Of a stretch of 64,000 nucleotides of DNA, positions 35,015 to 43,065 are shown in pieces. Source of the DNA: Haloferax namakaokahaiae (GTDB lineage: Archaea; Halobacteriota; Halobacteria; Halobacteriales; Haloferacaceae). Under the pieces are notes generated by a model that made no database searches, was not told where the DNA came from, and worked only from the letters and a program-made list of their open reading frames with translations. The stretch spans positions 620,001 through 684,000 of the forward strand of contig NZ_JBHTAA010000001.1 in the NCBI RefSeq assembly GCF_042663225.1. Reading direction: 5' to 3'. A program made the position numbers and the translations under genes. The first letter of the stretch is position 1. Every line of letters starts with the position of its first letter.

Positions 35015-35359
35015 ATGAGTGAGGAGACCGAGCGTCCGAAGCCGAGCGATTTCGGAAGCGACGCAAACGCTCCGCCGGTCGAAGAAAAGCCCTACAAGAT
35101 TATCTTCGAGGCGAACAAGTGCTTCGGCGCGGGGCGCTGTGCCGAAGTCGCCGACAACTGGGAGATGGACCTCGCAAGCGGTCTCGCCCGCGCGAAGTCC
35201 TACTTCATCGGCGAGGACGAACTCGACGAGAACATCCGCGCCGCGGAGGTGTGCCCGGCGAAGAAAGGCCGTGGCGTCATTCACGTTATCGACCGACGGA
35301 CGGACGAGGAGATTTCGCCGGACCCGAACGGTGACGGGTCGCTGTCGGTCGATTGGTAA
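35015..35359 (+). CDS. [3Fe-4S] ferredoxin
   Basis: 114 residues. Cluster cysteines are in CFGAGRC (C-x5-C) and VCPAK, three in total, the pattern of single-cluster [3Fe-4S] ferredoxins used with cytochrome P450s and other monooxygenases. The N-terminal acidic leader (MSEETERPKPSDFGSDANAPP) and acidic tail fit haloarchaeal adaptation. It would carry electrons in the cytoplasm. Redox partner unknown: no P450 nearby. Divergent from the membrane protein gene (94 bp). Confidence 0.82.
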   Translation: MSEETERPKPSDFGSDANAPPVEEKPYKIIFEANKCFGAGRCAEVADNWEMDLASGLARAKSYFIGEDELDENIRAAEVCPAKKGRGVIHVIDRRTDEEISPDPNGDGSLSVDW

Positions 35360-35399
35360 TCGAAAGCACTTTTCTTCCCCCCTGTTAACGGTGATTCGA

Positions 35400-35484
35400 G
35401 CGGGGGTGGCTGAGCCTGGCCAAAAGCGGCGGACTTAAGATCCGCTCTCGTAGGAGTTCGCGAGTTCAAATCTCGTCCCCCGCA
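35400..35484 (+). tRNA. tRNA-Leu (anticodon UAA)
   Basis: An 85-nt cloverleaf. The acceptor stem GCGGGGG (35400-35406) pairs with CCCCCGC (35477-35483) and discriminator A is at 35484. The D arm carries GGCTGAGCCTGGCC. The anticodon arm has stem GCGGA/TCCGC around loop CTTAAGA, giving anticodon TAA. A long variable arm (CTCTCGTAGGAGTTCG) marks class II (Leu), and the T-loop TTCAAAT is at the expected place. No intron and no encoded CCA. A hairpin-forming sequence (GCACTTG ... CAAGTGC, 35482-35520) follows directly and could mark the transcript end. Confidence 0.92.
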
Positions 35485-35589
35485 CTTGTGCCGAGTCACG
35501 AAGTGACGAGTGCCAAGTGCGGCCAAGAGATTTGAATCAGGGAGCGAACGAACGTGAGCGACCGTGGGTCAAATCTCGTCCCCCGCACT
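35466..35589. repeat. 21-bp direct duplication of the tRNA-Leu 3' end
   Basis: The last 19 nt of the tRNA gene plus two flanking bases (35466-35486) are repeated exactly at 35569-35589, 103 bp downstream. A further inverted copy of part of the T-arm (GAGATTTGA, 35527-35535) faces TCAAATCTC at 35569-35577. Two copies of a tRNA 3' end flanking a short segment is the signature of attL/attR left by integration and loss of an element, although tRNA-end duplication by slippage is an alternative. Confidence 0.6.
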
Positions 35590-35642
35590 CACTCCAGATT
35601 ACGTACTGAGGTATATAACGGAAACCGAGTAACCGATACCAC

Positions 35643-36233
35643 GTGACGTGGCAGGAGATAAACCTCGAAGCGGTCGAACGACGGCGTGACCACCTCTTCG
35701 ACCGATTCGGTACGGCACCAATCGTCGAGCGGCACGACACACCAGACCCAGACGAGTTCGAAGACTGGGTAGAGATGTCCAACGAGGGATACATCGGGAG
35801 TGCGTACGCGCTCGTCAGGCGGCCACCAGACGAACTTTCGCCACTGACCGAATCGATGGCGGTCGAGAAACCGGAGCGAGAACGCGTCCTGTTGATTCTC
35901 GGGCGGGGAAGTTCCAAGTGGGGCGTCCCCGGCGGCGGACAGGAAGGCGACGAGACGATGGAAGCGACCGTGAAACGTGAAACCGACGAGGAAGTCGGGA
36001 TATCGGTCTCGCTGACGGGACTCGATCATCTGCGCCACGAAATCGCCACCTGTGAGGGGTACGACGAGCGACTCCACGTGCTGCGAGTGTTCTTTCAGGC
36101 CGAATACGAGGGCGGGTCGATTACGACCCAACCCGGTGAGCTGAACGGCGCGGCGTGGTTTGCGACGCCACCAGCCGAAAACCGGTTGCTGCCGTCTACG
36201 CGGCGCTTGCTCGAAAACTGGACTCCCGACTGA
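35643..36233 (+). CDS. Nudix hydrolase
   Basis: 196 residues from a GTG start (35643-35645). The Nudix box is complete: G98-x5-E104-x7-R112-E113-x2-E116-E117-x-G119 (GQEGDETMEATVKRETDEEVG). It hydrolyses a nucleoside diphosphate linked to another moiety, Mg2+ dependent; substrate undetermined. The N-terminal ~75 residues (ERRRDHLFDRFGT...VERHDTPDPDEFEDWVE) are an extra helical part seen in haloarchaeal relatives. No ATG precedes the conserved region closely. Confidence 0.88.
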   Translation: MTWQEINLEAVERRRDHLFDRFGTAPIVERHDTPDPDEFEDWVEMSNEGYIGSAYALVRRPPDELSPLTESMAVEKPERERVLLILGRGSSKWGVPGGGQEGDETMEATVKRETDEEVGISVSLTGLDHLRHEIATCEGYDERLHVLRVFFQAEYEGGSITTQPGELNGAAWFATPPAENRLLPSTRRLLENWTPD

Positions 36234-36297
36234 GATTCGTATTGCCAAATGATAACACGCCGAACACGCTATCTCGCTGCCCCGCGAATACACACGA

Positions 36298-37035
36298 ATG
36301 GGATCGACGCGAAAACACGACTACTCGGATGGGCAGGGGTTCGACGACCCCTACAGGGGGTTCGACCTCGACCCACCGGAGTTTCGCCTGAATGGCCGTC
36401 AGATAGACCCTGCGGACAACCATGTACTGGCAGAGTTCGTGGATGAATCGCAGGTCGTCCCCGACGACGTGGACGTGGCGGCGCTGGTCGAGATTGGACT
36501 GACGTACGTGGAACTCGGCGAGTACGAGCAAGCCATCGATAGCTTCACGCGAGCAATCGTCTACGGGGAAGAAGACTCGGAGCAGGTACAGGAGGCGCTG
36601 GTGAACAAGGGAGTCGCCCACGCGCAACTCGAAGAGTACGACGAGGCAATCGGTGCCTACCGCGACGCGCTACGTATCAACGGCGATAACGACCACGCCG
36701 CGACCGCCGAGACGAACCTCGCCTACGCGATGTGGGAAGACGGCGACTCGTCGCACCCGCTGGAACACGCCGAGCGGGCGGTCGAACTCGACGCACACGT
36801 GCCGCACGCGTGGTACAATCGCGGGTACTTCCTGCTCGAACGGGGACTCGCCGAAGAGGCGGTTCGCTGCTTCGAAAACGCCATCACGCTCGGGATGCGC
36901 AACAGGTGGGTCTACGAAGAGCGTGCCCGCGCCTACGAGTTACTCGGCGAGCACGAACGGGCCGAAATCGAGCGTGCGATGGAAGATATCACCCGGATTC
37001 CCACGGATGGGGGCCACACAGAGCAAGGCGAATAG
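36298..37035 (+). CDS. Tetratricopeptide-repeat protein
   Basis: 245 residues. After a short polar N-terminus (MGSTRKHDYSDGQGFDDPYR), four to five TPR units are visible from about 60: VEIGLTYVELGEYEQAIDSF, VNKGVAHAQLEEYDEAIGAY, TNLAYAMWEDGDSSHPLEHA, WYNRGYFLLERGLAEEAVRCF, and a last YEERARAYELLGEHERAEIE. TPRs bind partner proteins, so this is a scaffold or adaptor; partner unknown. Lies 64 bp after the Nudix gene. Confidence 0.85.
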   Translation: MGSTRKHDYSDGQGFDDPYRGFDLDPPEFRLNGRQIDPADNHVLAEFVDESQVVPDDVDVAALVEIGLTYVELGEYEQAIDSFTRAIVYGEEDSEQVQEALVNKGVAHAQLEEYDEAIGAYRDALRINGDNDHAATAETNLAYAMWEDGDSSHPLEHAERAVELDAHVPHAWYNRGYFLLERGLAEEAVRCFENAITLGMRNRWVYEERARAYELLGEHERAEIERAMEDITRIPTDGGHTEQGE

Positions 37036-37086
37036 ACCCGCCGCCCCAAACTCTTTGACGCCTCGCGTAATAATATGTAATTAGCT

Positions 37087-37263
37087 ATGCACCCACCGAT
37101 TTCGCCCTCTCGGTTCGACCTGACGCTCGCCGTGATGGCGGCGTTCGTCCTCGGGGGCGGCACCCTCGGCGTGTTGCTCAGCATCCCGCTGTACCTCGGG
37201 ATGAGCAGCGGTGCAACTGGGGCGGCAGCGGTGGCCGTCGTCACGACGATTTCTGAATTGTAG
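37087..37263 (+). CDS. Small membrane protein, 58 aa
   Basis: ATG at 37087-37089, TAG at 37261-37263. The sequence has a short N-terminus (MHPPISPSRFDL), one helix (TLAVMAAFVLGGGTLGVLLS) and a second shorter, Gly/Ala-rich hydrophobic stretch (GATGAAAVAVVTT). Codons carry strong GC3 bias and an ordered stop, so I regard it as real although short. It lies 51 bp after the TPR gene on the same strand. Unknown function. Confidence 0.65.
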   Translation: MHPPISPSRFDLTLAVMAAFVLGGGTLGVLLSIPLYLGMSSGATGAAAVAVVTTISEL

Positions 37264-37336
37264 TCGTGTCTTTGTTATCGGTCCTGATATTCAGACAGTC
37301 AGGACTTTATCAGAGATTTGCCTGTCACACGGTAGC

Positions 37337-39694
37337 ATGAAATTCGCTACGGTCGTGCCGAAGGTACTCAGGCGGAGTTACCTTCGGAAATTCCTACTCG
37401 TCGTCGTCGCCGTTGCGGTAGTGTTGGGCGGGCTAGGAGTCTACGTGTCCGGAACCGTGGGCACGGAGGTCAGAGCGGATGCGCACTCCGACCTCGAACT
37501 GGTGGCATCGTTGGAGGCCGAAAAACTCGCAAATTGGGTCGATGGCTACACGCGCACGGCACGGATGCTCTCGGAGTTCGAAGCAGTCCGGTCGGGTAAT
37601 CCGGACGAAATCGAACCCGTCCTCGACATGGAAAAAGAGCGCCTCCCGCCCGAAGTGCTCGCTATCCACTACGTGAAGCCGTCGAACCGAGACATCGTCC
37701 GGAGTACGGACTCGACGCTGGAGACGAAGACGATGGAGGACCTCGACATCTCGTGGGCGGTCGGGTCGCTCACGATGCTCGACCCCAGCGGCGTGGCTAT
37801 CTCTGAGGTCTACCGCTACGCCGGCGGCGAGCGCATCGCCTTCATGAGTCCGGTCGAAGGACAGGACGCGGCCGTCGTCGTCGTGGTCGATGCGACCCGG
37901 CACGCCGAGGCACTGAACGAACCTATCAAAGGCTCGCACACGCGCGTCGTCAACTCGAAAGGCGTGATTGCCATCGACAAGTACGGCAAGAACGTCCTGC
38001 GATTGTACAACGACGGCGATGAGACCCCCGGACTCGATGCGGCACAAGAAGGGAGGTCGGGCGTGCTGAATCGGGACGGAACGCTCGTCGCCTACGCCCC
38101 CGTCGAGGGAACCGAGTGGGCGGTCCTCATCGAATCGCCGCCCGCACAGACCTACGCCGTCGCCTCCTTCGTCGAAGAACAGGTGACGGTTCTCATCGCG
38201 GTCGCCCTCGGCGGACTCGCGCTGGTCGGCCTGAGCATGGGTGGCGGAACGGTTCGGTCGCTCCGTCGTCTCCGCAGGCGTGCCGAAGCACTGTCGAGCG
38301 GCGACCTCGACGTGGACCTGACTACCAGCAGAGTAGACGAGTTTGGCGCACTCACGGGGGCGTTCGCCGAGATGCGTGACTCGTTACAAGCGAGGATTCA
38401 AGAGGCAGAACGAGCACAGCAAGACCTCGCCACTGCGGCGGCCGACTACCGCGAGACGATGGAAGATGCCGCGGACGGCGACCTGACCGTCCGAACAGAC
38501 GTCACGCCACAGGACGAGGCGATGGCGGCCGTCGGCGACGGTATCGACGCGATGCTCTCGGACCTCGAAGCGACGATTGGCAAGGTGGCGTCGTTCGCGG
38601 CGACCGTCGAAGAGACCGGCGAGCGCGTCACCGCCGGAACCGAAGAAGTGACCGCGGCATCCGAGCGCGTCGGGCGAGCGACCGCCGATATCTCCGAGGG
38701 AGCGGGCGAACAGGCGTCGCTCCTCGACGAGGTGTCCTCCGAGATGCAAGACCTCTCGGCGACGGTCCAAGAGGTCGCCGCCTCGGCCGACGAACTCGCC
38801 GAACTCGCCAGCGACGCGAGCGAACACGGTTCGGTCGGTCGAACCGCGACCGAAGACGTACATGAGGAGATGGTCGAAATCGACGAGCGAATCGTCGCCG
38901 CGACCGACGGCGTGGAAGCGCTGCGGGAGGAAGTCGCCCAAATCAGCGACGTCGTGGACCTCATCGAAGACATCGCCGACCAGACGAACCTGCTCGCGCT
39001 CAACGCCTCTATCGAGGCCGCCCGCGCCGGCGACGCCGGTGCCGGATTCGCCGTCGTCGCACAGAGCGTCAAGGAACTGGCGGGCGAGACGGCCGATGCG
39101 ACCACCGAGATTGCCGAGTCGATTTCGGAGGTCGAGACCACTGCCGACGAGACCGTCGCCGAAGTGCACGCCGCCCGCGAACAGGTCGATGTCGGCGTCG
39201 AGACGGTCGAAGACGGGAAGGCCGCCATCGACGAAGCGGTCGAACAACTGGACGAAGTCGATATCGGCGTCGCCGCAATCGACGACGCGGCGGCGACCCA
39301 AGCGACGGCCGCGCAGTCGGTCGCACGACTGGCCGACGAGGCCGCGTCGATTGCCTCCGAAGCGCAGTCCGAATCCGCGGCCGTCGCGGACGCCGCCAGC
39401 GAACAGAACGACGCGATGCTCGGCGTCGCAAGCGAGATGCAAGAACTCTCCGAGGTGACCGAAGAGCTTCGGTCGCTCGCAGACAGATTCGACGTTTCGG
39501 CCGACGCGAGCGAGGACGTGGAACTGGGCGCAGAGCTGGTCGGTGAGGACGCCGCAGAGTCGTTGGCCCCCAGCGACGAAACCGTCTCGTCGCCGACGAT
39601 GTCCGAACTCGCCGCCGACGGGGCTGGAAGGGGTGACGGCAGTGCTGGAAACGACGACAGCGGGGCTGGCAGCGACGGCGAGTCAGGCGAATAG
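37337..39694 (+). CDS. Methyl-accepting chemotaxis transducer (Htr), membrane type
   Basis: 785 residues from the ATG at 37337. Domains in order: TM1 (about 19-39), extracellular sensor (about 45-278), TM2 (about 282-302), HAMP (about 303-355), a coiled coil and the signalling hairpin NLLALNASIEAARAGDAGAG, then an acidic tail (DDSGAGSDGESGE). The paralogue at 7123 has the same order, and both sensors have an extracellular region of about 230 residues. A TTTATC box about 29 nt upstream of the ATG supports a leaderless start at 37337. Confidence 0.93.
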   Translation: MKFATVVPKVLRRSYLRKFLLVVVAVAVVLGGLGVYVSGTVGTEVRADAHSDLELVASLEAEKLANWVDGYTRTARMLSEFEAVRSGNPDEIEPVLDMEKERLPPEVLAIHYVKPSNRDIVRSTDSTLETKTMEDLDISWAVGSLTMLDPSGVAISEVYRYAGGERIAFMSPVEGQDAAVVVVVDATRHAEALNEPIKGSHTRVVNSKGVIAIDKYGKNVLRLYNDGDETPGLDAAQEGRSGVLNRDGTLVAYAPVEGTEWAVLIESPPAQTYAVASFVEEQVTVLIAVALGGLALVGLSMGGGTVRSLRRLRRRAEALSSGDLDVDLTTSRVDEFGALTGAFAEMRDSLQARIQEAERAQQDLATAAADYRETMEDAADGDLTVRTDVTPQDEAMAAVGDGIDAMLSDLEATIGKVASFAATVEETGERVTAGTEEVTAASERVGRATADISEGAGEQASLLDEVSSEMQDLSATVQEVAASADELAELASDASEHGSVGRTATEDVHEEMVEIDERIVAATDGVEALREEVAQISDVVDLIEDIADQTNLLALNASIEAARAGDAGAGFAVVAQSVKELAGETADATTEIAESISEVETTADETVAEVHAAREQVDVGVETVEDGKAAIDEAVEQLDEVDIGVAAIDDAAATQATAAQSVARLADEAASIASEAQSESAAVADAASEQNDAMLGVASEMQELSEVTEELRSLADRFDVSADASEDVELGAELVGEDAAESLAPSDETVSSPTMSELAADGAGRGDGSAGNDDSGAGSDGESGE

Positions 39695-40027
39695 AATTCG
39701 TCGTCCCGCCGGCTGGATTTTCTCCGTGGTCGATGGAGACTTCGTATTCGATGTGGAGAGTGGACGGAGTGTTCAAAAACGACGGTCGCGCGGCTCAGTG
39801 GGTGAGTGTTTCAGAAAGGGATGGGCAGCCGCACGGGAGCGGCCCGTGCGGCGATGCCGCCCTAAATTTGGTCCCCGCTGACGCTTCGGCCCTCCAGATC
39901 GAAGCGTCACATGAAAGGTCCGCGGCAATATACTTAAACGTGCCGCCACGCCGCGATTTGTCGCTCGTTTCGACCATAGACGGGCTGACACAACGGGCTT
40001 TTCTCTCGGGAGTGCTTTGAGTCCGCC
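39695..40027. other. 333-bp intergenic region with structured segment
   Basis: Holds the strong hairpins listed at 39818-39909 and a TATA-like ATATACTTAAAC (39928-39939) that could serve the DUF5813 gene downstream with a leader of about 60 nt, or, read on the minus strand, a transcript through the hairpins. No convincing reading frame was found. Confidence 0.5.
39818..39909. ncRNA. Candidate structured RNA or terminator, two strong hairpins
   Basis: Hairpin 1 is a perfect 10-bp stem, GCCGCACGGG (39828-39837) with CCCGTGCGGC (39843-39852), extended by GGGC/GCCC (39823-39826 / 39859-39862) and GGGA/TCCC (39818-39821 / 39872-39875). Hairpin 2 is another perfect 10-bp stem (39879-39888 with 39900-39909). 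On the plus strand the second stem is followed by ACA, as in H/ACA guide RNAs. On the minus strand a TATA-like box (39928-39939) is well placed. Strand and identity are undecided. Confidence 0.35.
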
Positions 40028-40531
40028 ATGAGCGAAGAGGACGAACTTTCCGGTCGAGTCCGACGCGCCTTCGGCGACCACGGGTCGTTCGAGCACGCGA
40101 GCGGGCGAACGTTCGAGTCGGTGACGACGCCGTTCGACGGGAGCGTCACCGCCGCCGAGTTGGAGAACGGACACGTCGAGTTCGATATCGTCGTTCGCGT
40201 ACCGATGCTCTCGGCGGTGGTCGAGGAGGGTGTCGCCGACGTGGTCGAAGATGGCTGGTACGAGACGTTCGAACTCCGAATGGAGGACGCCGGCGGCGTG
40301 ACCGCGAAGGAACACGACCTCGTCCCCGAGGTCCGACGGAGCGGCGGGGAGGCCGTCGTTCGCGTCACCTTTACCGACATCAACGAACGCCGCGGCGTGG
40401 ACGATGCGGGCGCAGTCATCGACTACGTCGAGGGGACGTTCGTCCAGGGAATCATCCCCGGCTACGATTACACCGAACCAGTGTCGAGCATCCTCGACCA
40501 AGCCAGAGAGACCGCCGGCGCAGGGTTCTGA
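40028..40531 (+). CDS. DUF5813 family protein
   Basis: 167 residues, haloarchaeal family of unknown function, soluble and acidic. Typical segments are VRRAFGDHGSFEHASG, FDGSVTAAELENGHVEFDIVV, and GYDYTEPVSSILDQARETAG. Predicted alpha/beta with no catalytic signature visible. ATG at 40028 is in good context; a TATA-like element 90 nt upstream (39928) would give a leader, unusual among the leaderless genes here. Confidence 0.8.
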   Translation: MSEEDELSGRVRRAFGDHGSFEHASGRTFESVTTPFDGSVTAAELENGHVEFDIVVRVPMLSAVVEEGVADVVEDGWYETFELRMEDAGGVTAKEHDLVPEVRRSGGEAVVRVTFTDINERRGVDDAGAVIDYVEGTFVQGIIPGYDYTEPVSSILDQARETAGAGF

Positions 40532-40617
40532 GCGGACCGGAGTCTCAGGTCTGAGCAGACTGAAGCCTCACCGACTCACGCGAAAGAAAAGAGCGTCGGG
40601 GTGGACTGTAGGTTTCG

Positions 40618-40854
40618 TCAGTCCATTGCGATGTACGTCTGTGTGTCTTCGATACCTTCGACGGACTGGATGCCGCCGGCAATCTCTTTGACGTTCGCGG
40701 GCGACTCCACGTCTACTTTGACGATGAAGTCGATGTCGCCGGCGACGATGTGGACGCTCTCGATGCCGTTATCGACGTCGAGCAACGCCGCTTTCAACTC
40801 GTCGATGCTCCCGGAGACGGCCGAGGCTTTCACCATGATGTAGGCGTGAACCAC
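40618..40854 (-). CDS. Stand-alone Lrp/AsnC ligand-binding (RAM) domain protein
   Basis: 78 residues, GTG start (40852-40854). A ferredoxin-like RAM fold without the HTH: MVHAYIMVKASAVSGSIDELKAALL, then SVHIVAGDIDFIVKVDVESP and IQSVEGIEDTQTYIAMD. Such proteins bind small ligands, often amino acids, and modulate Lrp-type regulators. It begins 2 bp after the trkA stop and is cotranscribed with trkA. Close paralogue of the protein at 41649. Confidence 0.85.
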   Translation of the reverse strand: MVHAYIMVKASAVSGSIDELKAALLDVDNGIESVHIVAGDIDFIVKVDVESPANVKEIAGGIQSVEGIEDTQTYIAMD

Positions 40855-40856
40855 GG

Positions 40857-41540
40857 TCAGACACCTCCCGTCGCCGCGGCGACTTCGTCACCGACGAGTA
40901 GTTGTCGAACGTCGTTGAGCACGTCGAATTCGGCGAGGACCGCGACTCTGTCACCCGTTTCGAGCGATTCGTCGGGGAGCGGGATACCCATCGGTTTGTC
41001 TTTCTTGCCGAACGCCAGCAACCGTGCCTGCGAGGGCAGCGCGACTTCGCCGATGCTGTACCCGTTCATCGGCGAGTTTTCGGTCACCGTCACGAGGATG
41101 ACCTGCAGGCTTTTGGCGATGTCGGCAATCGCCTGAATCGACCCGCCGAGGAGTGCGTTCTTCGCCCCAATCGCACCGAGGCGCTCGGGGTAGACGATTT
41201 CGTCCACCTCTTTGGCGTACTTTTGGTACACCTCTTCGCGGTAGTCTTCGTCCACGCGGAGCACCGTTCGACAGCCGAAGTGCTTGGCGATCATACAGGC
41301 AGCGAAGTTCACGTTGAGGTCCGCCGTGAGCGCCCCGAAGGCGTTGGCGTCCTCGATACCCGCTTCGAGCAACGTCTCTTCGTGAGAGCCGTCGCCTTCG
41401 ACGACTTCGAATCCCATGTCTCGGGCGCGACTCGCCCGGTCACGGTCTAATTCGACGAGTGTGACCTCGTGGCCCTCTTCGCGGAGAACGCGCGCTGTTC
41501 GAAGCCCAACCCGACCAGAACCAATGATAACGAACCGCAT
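40857..41540 (-). CDS. trkA: TrkA family potassium-uptake regulator (NAD-binding)
   Basis: 227 residues. RCK-N Rossmann domain: FVIIGSGRVGLRTARVL at the N-terminus, acidic strand-end LVELDRD, and DAFGALTADLNVNFAA. A TrkA-C domain follows (about 135-220: GYSIGEVALPSQARLLAFGK). It gates K+ uptake in complex with a TrkH-type channel, responding to NAD(H)/ATP or other nucleotides. No trkH is in the window. Followed by a GTG-started RAM-domain gene 2 bp downstream; a second RAM protein is divergent upstream (41649). Confidence 0.92.
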   Translation of the reverse strand: MRFVIIGSGRVGLRTARVLREEGHEVTLVELDRDRASRARDMGFEVVEGDGSHEETLLEAGIEDANAFGALTADLNVNFAACMIAKHFGCRTVLRVDEDYREEVYQKYAKEVDEIVYPERLGAIGAKNALLGGSIQAIADIAKSLQVILVTVTENSPMNGYSIGEVALPSQARLLAFGKKDKPMGIPLPDESLETGDRVAVLAEFDVLNDVRQLLVGDEVAAATGGV

Positions 41541-41648
41541 GCGAATAGGGTATGACGGCGGAGGCAAATAACCTTACCCCGCGGGAGTCGAATCGGGTGG
41601 TTCGAACGGGAGCAAGGCTTTTGCACCGAGTGATAGAATATCTCACAC

Positions 41649-41882
41649 ATGGTTCATGCGTTTATCATGGTGAAAACGGGCGCCGGTGAGTCCGAACAGT
41701 TGCTCGCTCCCATCCGCGAGTTGGAGACGGTTTCGGAAGCCCACATCGTCGCGGGCGCGTACGACATCATCGCCGAGGTCAAAGCGGACGCCGTCTACGA
41801 GGTACTGAAAACCGCCTCCAGCAGGGTCCAAGGGCTGCAAGGCGTCACCGACACGAAGACGTACATCTCGCTCGACGAGTAG
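41649..41882 (+). CDS. Stand-alone Lrp/AsnC RAM-domain protein
   Basis: 77 residues. Same RAM fold and start (MVHAFIMVKTGAGESEQLLA, AHIVAGAYDIIAEVKADAVYEV, VTDTKTYISLDE) as the protein at 40618, but encoded on the opposite strand, divergent from trkA with 108 bp between starts. A TTTTGC box about 28 nt before the ATG suggests a leaderless mRNA. Together with the 40618 protein it brackets trkA, so a role in K+ homeostasis is likely. Convergent with the E1-alpha gene. Confidence 0.85.
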   Translation: MVHAFIMVKTGAGESEQLLAPIRELETVSEAHIVAGAYDIIAEVKADAVYEVLKTASSRVQGLQGVTDTKTYISLDE

Positions 41883-41889
41883 CGGGCGC

Positions 41890-42936
41890 TCAGCGGTCGA
41901 TGTGGGACGGGCCGTGTTTCTCGACGAACTCCATCACTTCGGCACGCTGGGCTTCGAGTTCCGGCGTGTGCTCTGCGTACACGTAGTCGAACAACTCGTC
42001 GGGACCGGGTTCGTCGGCAGCCTCTGCGACGCTCACCGCCTCTCGAAGCTCTTCGTCGGCATCGTCGTACATCGACTCGATGAGTTCGTCGTCGGCGATG
42101 TCGCGTGTTCGACAGAACTCCTCGAACCGTTCGAGCGGGTCACGACGGCGCCACTCGGGCATGTCCTGTTGTCCGTCGCGGTAGCGCGAGGGGTCGTCCG
42201 CGGTCGTGTGCGGTCCCTGTCGGTAGGTGAGGCTCTCGATGAGCACCGGGTTGCCGTCGCGGGCGTGTTCGAGGGATTTCTCGACGACTTCTCTCACTGC
42301 GAGCGGGTCGTTCCCATCGACTTGAATCCCCTCGATTCCGTAGGCTTCGGCCTTGACCGCGATGGATTCACTGGCCGTCTGCTTTTCCTGTGGAAGTGAA
42401 ATCGCCCACCCGTTGTTCTCACAGAAGAAGACGACGGGCGCGTCGAACACGCCGGCGAAGTTCAGACCCACGTGGAAGTCGCCCTCTGAAGTCGCACCGT
42501 CGCCGAAACAGACGAGTGCGGCGTAGTCGTCGTCGGTGTAGTTGGAGGCCATACCGACGCCGGCGGCGTGGGGAATCTGACTGGCAATCGGGACCGCCTG
42601 CGGGAAAATCGGCAGTCCGTGGTCGGACTCGTACTCCGAATATCCACGGCGGAACAGGAACATGTCGCTCGGCGGGACGCCGCGAGCCAGTTGGAGCGCG
42701 TTGGAGCGATAGGTCGGCAACAACACGTCGTCCTCGCGCATGGCGTGGGCCGCCCCGATTTGCGAGGCTTCCTGACCCCGATAGGGCGGATAGCCGCTCA
42801 TCCAACCGCGTCGTTGGAGGGCTAGTGCGCGCTCGTCGAATCGGCGCGCTCGAATCATGTCGCGGAGCGCAGCGCGGGCATCGTCCTCGGTGAAGTCGGT
42901 GTCGGCCAACCCGCGCTCGTCGATGAGTCGATGCAT
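41890..42936 (-). CDS. Thiamine-PP-dependent 2-oxoacid dehydrogenase E1 alpha subunit
   Basis: 348 residues. The TPP-binding GDG (145-147, CFGDGATSEGDFH) and NN (174-175, FFCENNGWAIS) with 26 residues between are intact, as are SNALQLARGVPP (phosphate contacts) and SYRQGPHTTADDPSRYRD. It decarboxylates pyruvate, branched-chain 2-oxoacids or another 2-oxoacid. Neither E1-beta nor E2 nor E3 is adjacent, which is unusual for this subunit. Specificity cannot be told. Confidence 0.9.
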   Translation of the reverse strand: MHRLIDERGLADTDFTEDDARAALRDMIRARRFDERALALQRRGWMSGYPPYRGQEASQIGAAHAMREDDVLLPTYRSNALQLARGVPPSDMFLFRRGYSEYESDHGLPIFPQAVPIASQIPHAAGVGMASNYTDDDYAALVCFGDGATSEGDFHVGLNFAGVFDAPVVFFCENNGWAISLPQEKQTASESIAVKAEAYGIEGIQVDGNDPLAVREVVEKSLEHARDGNPVLIESLTYRQGPHTTADDPSRYRDGQQDMPEWRRRDPLERFEEFCRTRDIADDELIESMYDDADEELREAVSVAEAADEPGPDELFDYVYAEHTPELEAQRAEVMEFVEKHGPSHIDR

Positions 42937-43065
42937 AGCGATTTCTCACGCTCCTTCATGATAAACATCACCACTCAGAAACAGATTCACCACACGACAG
43001 TCGGTTCGACCGACGCGTACGTCCGGGAACGACAGGCCAAAGACGCCTCACTCCGTAGCGCGGGT

